From Chitinophaga rupis (lineage in GTDB: Bacteria > Bacteroidota > Bacteroidia > Chitinophagales > Chitinophagaceae): a DNA stretch of 64,000 nt. The notes under the pieces were generated by a model. That model had not been told where the DNA came from. It did no database searches and worked only from the letters and a program-made list of their open reading frames with translations. Shown here piece by piece: positions 60,054-64,000 of the stretch. A program made the position numbers and the translations under genes. The stretch is taken from positions 310,001 through 374,000 of the forward strand of contig NZ_FOBB01000003.1 of assembly GCF_900109685.1 (NCBI RefSeq), written 5' to 3'. Position 1 is the first letter of the stretch; the number at the start of each line of letters is the position of its first letter.

Positions 60054-61395
60054 TATTTAAAACTATGTTACTTACATCATAACCATATATCAGGCGCTTG
60101 CCTTCGTGTATGGAATCAAAAGCTACCATGGTACCGTCTTTTTTCCAGCGGGGGTGCAGGTCGCAATGCAGGCCGCTGCGCGTAAAGGCCATCTGTTCCA
60201 GTGAAAAGGCTTTCATTACGCCCTTATCTACCCCGGTTAAATAAGCCGCCGATTCTTTCAGGTCCGGTTTGGTATCTATCATTTTATAGGTGCCCAGGTC
60301 CACACGTTTCTGTGTGCTGTACTGGAATAAGAACAGCACACGAATGCCGTTTTCATCCGGGTAGGTATCGCAGATCATCCAGTCGCGGTTAGCCGGGCAA
60401 AACATAGGATGCCCGTCTTCATTCACAATTCCTTTAGCCAGGAAAGCCGGTTCCGCATTATTCTCATCTTTGAACAGCAGCCAGTTAAAGGCAGCATTCG
60501 GCTTGGCCGCAGCGCCTTTGGGCTTTTTGTACATCAGCTTTTTTATCACCTTCTTAGCCTGTGAAATAAGGCCGGAAGGGATCATGCGGTACAGCAGGGA
60601 GCTTCTCAGCTTTTCCACGCCGCTGCCGGTGCGGCCCCAAATGGCAATATGCGTATCATCCTTCCAGTCAAAGTGGCTCAAAAAGCCGCTGGCCAGGCAT
60701 TTCAGGTCTTTACCATCTACGCCGATGGTCATAAGGCGGGTGGTTTCGCCACCATCCTTTAACTTATAACGGTGCAGGAAAGCCAGGCGCGTTTGTGAAG
60801 GGTTCAGCAGCAAATGCGTCAAGTAGTGATTGTTACCCAGGTTAGGATTCAGCTGAAAATGAGCGATCTCCTTCAGGGATATCAGCAGGGAGGCTGCTTT
60901 GGTATGAATGTTATGCTTTACAATACCGGTGTTCTCTGAAACATGCTCATTGGCATAAGCATCCGGCAGGCCGGTATAGCCGTAGCCGCCTACACGGTAC
61001 AGGCGGGCATAGTCCAGGCCAAAGGCCCAGCCATCGTCTGTGATCACGTGCGTGGAATGTTCCAGCTCCGTACATTCTTCGGTAGTAGTGTTATACACTT
61101 TGGAACGCCAGGCGCCGTTAATGCGATCATTTACCACAAACAGGTCGGTATTACCCACCCATTGCTGGCGGGCCCCCTGGGGGTAGTTGTAGGCGTAGGT
61201 TTCGCCCAGCTTTACAAAACTTTCATCGCCATTCACATAACCAATATCACAAGGCACATCCGGGTTGGGTGGTGTTAAAATATTATCAATGCGCAGGGCC
61301 AGTAGCTTGTCCCCCGCTGCGTTCCAGGCCACCAGGTCGTGGAAGCCAAAAAAGAAATTGCCCTTGCCTTTTGTTAAAACCTTTTCTTGCTGCAT
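60028..61395 (-). CDS. Cytosolic beta-propeller-like protein in the polysaccharide locus, function unknown
   Basis: From the ATG at 61393-61395 the protein has 455 residues and no signal peptide. It shows propeller-like repeats (GFHDLVAWNAAGDKLLALRI, LLNPSQTRLAFLHRYKLKDG, LHPRWKKDGTMVAFDSIHEG) with TolB-like PRWKKDG spacing. A basic linker lies at about 285-310 (KKVIKKLMYKKPKGAAAK). It resembles proteins found inside other Bacteroidota polysaccharide loci but is not a known glycosyltransferase. It might bind a nucleotide sugar or polymer. The frame upstream to 61407 begins with TTG. Confidence 0.7.
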   Translation of the reverse strand: MQQEKVLTKGKGNFFFGFHDLVAWNAAGDKLLALRIDNILTPPNPDVPCDIGYVNGDESFVKLGETYAYNYPQGARQQWVGNTDLFVVNDRINGAWRSKVYNTTTEECTELEHSTHVITDDGWAFGLDYARLYRVGGYGYTGLPDAYANEHVSENTGIVKHNIHTKAASLLISLKEIAHFQLNPNLGNNHYLTHLLLNPSQTRLAFLHRYKLKDGGETTRLMTIGVDGKDLKCLASGFLSHFDWKDDTHIAIWGRTGSGVEKLRSSLLYRMIPSGLISQAKKVIKKLMYKKPKGAAAKPNAAFNWLLFKDENNAEPAFLAKGIVNEDGHPMFCPANRDWMICDTYPDENGIRVLFLFQYSTQKRVDLGTYKMIDTKPDLKESAAYLTGVDKGVMKAFSLEQMAFTRSGLHCDLHPRWKKDGTMVAFDSIHEGKRLIYGYDVSNIVLNNGTTATHS

Positions 61396-61432
61396 ATAGA
61401 AATTCAAATAATTAAGTCATTTTGAGTGGCGC

Positions 61433-62344
61433 TTACTGGCCGGCCAGTACTACGCCTTTCTCCTGCTTCAGCTGGGCTGCCTTTTCAAAAAAGCGGCTGT
61501 CAATGCTGCTGATCACACTATCGGATGATAAATAATAATCGCTGATGTTGGATAACTTGGATAACAGCTCTTCTTTCACCACCTTCTTTACCAGGAACTC
61601 TGCACTGATCATATTACCGGTAAGGGATCTTATTTTTTTGTGCAGGGATGATCTGCGGTACAGCGGTATGTGCGTAGCTTCTGTATTATACAGCTGAATG
61701 GAGTGTAACCAGTCCATCCACTTAAACTCAGATACTTTGCCTCCTTCTGTAAAAGGAGTAGAGAGTACAAAACGGCTCCAGGGCACGCGCAATATGTCGG
61801 CCACAATAGCGCCGTGCATGGCTTCTGCAATTACAAATTTGGAAGCTGCTATTTCCCGCAGCGTGTGCTCCACGCCGTTCTCAGAACCCGGAGAAATGTA
61901 GTGGAAACCCAGCTTATCGCACAGGGCTTTCCAGTCAAAGAACTCCTGGGATTTGAAGTAAGGGATCACGCTTACCTCGTATTTCTTTTTGCTTTGCTGT
62001 ATGTTATTGAACTCATTGGTAAGGCGCAGCGCGTACGCAGCATCTGCAATGTATTCATATGCATTATTGAAATTGCAGGCAGATAAAGGACCGCGCAGGA
62101 AACGGATGTCCCAGCTATCGTCCCAGGTAAAATTCTTATAGCCCGGGCGTATGCCGGTGCCAAACACGATCTTTCTTTTATTACCCAGCTCTTTGAATAA
62201 GGGCGAACCGTTATACAAAATGGAGCCAATGCCAATGAAGGCATCATTGTCAGGCTTTTCTTCCCCAAACAGCTTGGGCCACAACCAGCCATTCAGGTCA
62301 TCCCCAAAATTTCCCTTCGGATCTTTGTAATAGATATAGTTCAC
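61433..62344 (-). CDS. Polysaccharide pyruvyl transferase family protein
   Basis: The 303-residue protein starts with GTG at 62342-62344 (MNYIYYKDPKGNFGDDLNGW). The family is marked by NFGDDLN, IGIGSILYNG, RGPLSA and the C-terminal VIAEAMHGAIVADILRVPWS. It transfers pyruvate from phosphoenolpyruvate as a ketal on a sugar, giving an acidic polymer. No ATG is available nearby. It lies between the propeller and a glycosyltransferase gene. Confidence 0.88.
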   Translation of the reverse strand: MNYIYYKDPKGNFGDDLNGWLWPKLFGEEKPDNDAFIGIGSILYNGSPLFKELGNKRKIVFGTGIRPGYKNFTWDDSWDIRFLRGPLSACNFNNAYEYIADAAYALRLTNEFNNIQQSKKKYEVSVIPYFKSQEFFDWKALCDKLGFHYISPGSENGVEHTLREIAASKFVIAEAMHGAIVADILRVPWSRFVLSTPFTEGGKVSEFKWMDWLHSIQLYNTEATHIPLYRRSSLHKKIRSLTGNMISAEFLVKKVVKEELLSKLSNISDYYLSSDSVISSIDSRFFEKAAQLKQEKGVVLAGQ

Positions 62345-62446
62345 TTGAAAAACTTTAAATTTTCTAATAACCGCGCGGCATGGGCCACCGGCTGTGGTGT
62401 ATTCGGTATTCGGTAATTAATATCTTTTATAAACATGCTTTCCTTC

Positions 62447-63601
62447 TCACGAAAACACCTCACTGCTGCTGGCAGCAAATTGAACGGCGTATTGCGAGGC
62501 TATCCAGTTGGTAAAATCCACGGAACGGCGGTCCCAGCTATGTTCATCTATGCTCACATCCGTTTTCTGCAGCTTACCATCGGCCAGCGCAGCAATTAGT
62601 TTCGACAGGGTTTCAGGTTGGGTAGTATCAAAGTAATTGCCTTCATCACCGAATATTTCCTTAGGCTCCCCGATCTTACTGGTGAAGATGGGTTTCTTGA
62701 AAGGGATGTACATATAGATCTTGCTGGGGCAACGTGCCCAGTCCTGTACAGTATCATTTAGAGGGGAGATAAAAGCATCTGCTCTTTCAAAGTAAGAGCT
62801 TAGCTCATTTTCTTCAGTATAGCCTTTGAACTCAATATATTTTTCCAGCTGATGCTGTTGTACATAGGTCTTTGCTTCTTCCAGGTGGCGGCCCCTGCCC
62901 AGTAACAGCAGCTTTACATTCGGGCGTTCCTTCACTATTTGCTCCACTGCCTGCAGCATGGTGAACAGCCCGTAGTTACGGGTCATGGTGCCCATGTATA
63001 ACAGCACGGTGTTATTTTTATAACGTTCGTTCAGATGATCCAGCAATATCTTTGGAGAATCTATAACCTCAGTATTAAATGCGTAGGGAGAATACAGGAT
63101 GGGTAGCTTCTTTTTCATAAGCTGCTTAGCCATTTTATGATATTCCCGTTCCAGGTAGCGGCTGGCGCACAGCAACCCATCCGCATAAGAAACGGAATAA
63201 TATTCCAGCGCACGCAGGGCTATTTTGCGCAGCCCTTTGTTATCGGGTATGGCAGAGGCCAGCTCAGAATGCTCTATCAGGATCCTGGTTTTTGATTGCA
63301 GCTTGCTTTTAATAATACGGTTGCGGAAGCTGAAAGAGCAGAAGTAAATAAAATCAGGACGGATCCTGTTCACCAGGTCGGTCTTCAGCTGCACTTCTTC
63401 TTTGGCGGAACACTCTTTGTAAAAATGTACCTCCACGTTTTCATTACATTCAATGGCAATACGGTTCCGGTTCTCCTCACTGTCCAGGGCAATAATAGAT
63501 ACTTCCCATCCCAGGGACTGCAAGGGGTTAGCCATTCCCAGCGCCCTTTTCATGGTAGCTATTGATTTAATATCGCCCAGCGTAATGAAACATATTTTCA
63601 T
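62447..63601 (-). CDS. Glycosyltransferase (GT4-like)
   Basis: From the ATG at 63599-63601 the protein has 384 residues. The start MKICFITLGDIKSIATMKRA is typical, and the donor half has NTVLLYMGTMTRNYGLFTML, KLLLLGRGRHLEEAKTYV and FISPLNDTVQDWARCPSKIY. The nucleotide-sugar site in the last third is complete enough to expect activity. The frame upstream to 63628 begins with TTG. Confidence 0.87.
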   Translation of the reverse strand: MKICFITLGDIKSIATMKRALGMANPLQSLGWEVSIIALDSEENRNRIAIECNENVEVHFYKECSAKEEVQLKTDLVNRIRPDFIYFCSFSFRNRIIKSKLQSKTRILIEHSELASAIPDNKGLRKIALRALEYYSVSYADGLLCASRYLEREYHKMAKQLMKKKLPILYSPYAFNTEVIDSPKILLDHLNERYKNNTVLLYMGTMTRNYGLFTMLQAVEQIVKERPNVKLLLLGRGRHLEEAKTYVQQHQLEKYIEFKGYTEENELSSYFERADAFISPLNDTVQDWARCPSKIYMYIPFKKPIFTSKIGEPKEIFGDEGNYFDTTQPETLSKLIAALADGKLQKTDVSIDEHSWDRRSVDFTNWIASQYAVQFAASSSEVFS

Positions 63602-63661
63602 CTGAAAAAATTTATACGGTTTAGTCAATTATTCACCTGTCGTTTTCACCATTCATTCGTC

Positions 63662-64000
63662 TTAGTTCAGCAGCAGTGGCTCCTTTTCTGCTTCATCCAC
63701 CGGCTGCTCCTCATCCTCATCATCTTCCACATTAGGGCCATACAGCCAGTCATAATACCCGTTCATGAGTATACAGCCGGTAACCGGTATGGTAAACCGC
63801 AAATGCTGGAAGGGCGAGAACAGGAAGGTCCATAGCAGCCCAATGGTCAGCATTACATATAGCGGGTACAGGTTGGAATCCTGCGCGTGTAATACCAGCG
63901 TAAAGGCCATTTTCATGAGCCACCAGAAAATGAGGAATACGGCAATAAAACCGCCGATGCCGCAGCTGATCCAGCCGCCCATGAGCACAGAGTGGCTGGG
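63662..64000 (-). CDS. C-terminal part of an O-antigen ligase/polymerase-like membrane protein (cut off by window edge)
   Basis: The frame stays open to position 64000, so only the last 112 residues are visible. They start PSHSVLMGGWISCGIGGFI, which fits the conserved histidine loop of Wzy/WaaL-type proteins before the last periplasmic turn. Membrane segments follow, and the tail is acidic (PNVEDDEDEEQPVDEAEKE). If correct, this is the polymerase of the locus. The gene extends beyond the window. Confidence 0.65.
   Translation of the reverse strand, partial: PSHSVLMGGWISCGIGGFIAVFLIFWWLMKMAFTLVLHAQDSNLYPLYVMLTIGLLWTFLFSPFQHLRFTIPVTGCILMNGYYDWLYGPNVEDDEDEEQPVDEAEKEPLLLN

Noticed and set aside
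1-64000. rRNA or tRNA genes
   Set aside because: No stretch with the expected conserved sequence or cloverleaf was found by eye in the intergenic gaps; a covariance search could still find a missed one.

Overview
The window looks like a 64-kb piece of a Bacteroidota chromosome, most probably from Chitinophagaceae (Chitinophaga-like). This is inferred from an ECF sigma/FecR pair, a TonB receptor, PD40 propellers, a GMC oxidoreductase paired with gluconate-dehydrogenase subunit 3, AraC and Y_Y_Y/LuxR regulators, starts without Shine-Dalgarno sequences, and repeated TAnnTTTG promoter elements. No rRNA, tRNA, CRISPR array, transposase, integrase or phage gene was recognised. Genes are densely packed on both strands.

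Region 1 (1-12.4 kb) holds a cut-off FecR anti-sigma gene with its ECF sigma factor, an oxidoreductase cassette (GMC enzyme, subunit 3, secreted PD40 propeller), a small Cys/His-rich exported protein next to a TonB-dependent receptor, a membrane-bound Y_Y_Y/LuxR regulator, a sugar isomerase-like protein and an AHSA1-type SRPBCC protein.

Region 2 (12.4-25 kb) holds an intergenic repeat element, an SF1 helicase, an APS kinase/sulfotransferase pair, an array of three identical hairpins beside a fourth long hairpin, signal peptidase I, an SDR/AraC pair, a CDGSH protein, a TRIC-type channel, a ThuA/sterol-desaturase operon and a sulfite-oxidase-like molybdoenzyme.

Region 3 (25-34.4 kb) is alpha-glucan and trehalose metabolism: glgX on the plus strand, facing treY-treZ-malQ on the minus strand. 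Together these enzymes would debranch glucan, form trehalose from maltooligosaccharide ends and recycle short chains. A GH16 lipoprotein follows.

Region 4 (34.4-49 kb) is a set of small accessory operons: a second ThuA protein, a HAD phosphatase, a MocR regulator divergent from an ATP-grasp ligase and a LysE exporter, a large unknown lipoprotein, FMN reductases, MarR, OsmC, GNAT, an ICMT-like methyltransferase, Crp, SDR, DinB, a Nei-type glycosylase, DUF983, AraC and Hsp20.

Region 5 (49.3-64 kb) is an exopolysaccharide locus: a Wzi-like outer-membrane protein, a degenerate histidine-kinase-like protein, then a minus-strand run containing the initiating sugar-phosphate transferase, five glycosyltransferases, a WcaF-type acetyltransferase, VanZ, an acyltransferase-3 protein, a cytosolic propeller, a polysaccharide pyruvyl transferase and the end of a probable O-antigen ligase/polymerase. 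The locus continues past the right edge. No flippase or Wza/Wzc genes are in view.

No single system here is clearly new. The best leads are the hairpin array at 16.9-17.1 kb, the MocR/ATP-grasp/LysE module, the degenerate kinase and the propeller inside the polysaccharide locus, and start codons set directly behind the -7 promoter element.
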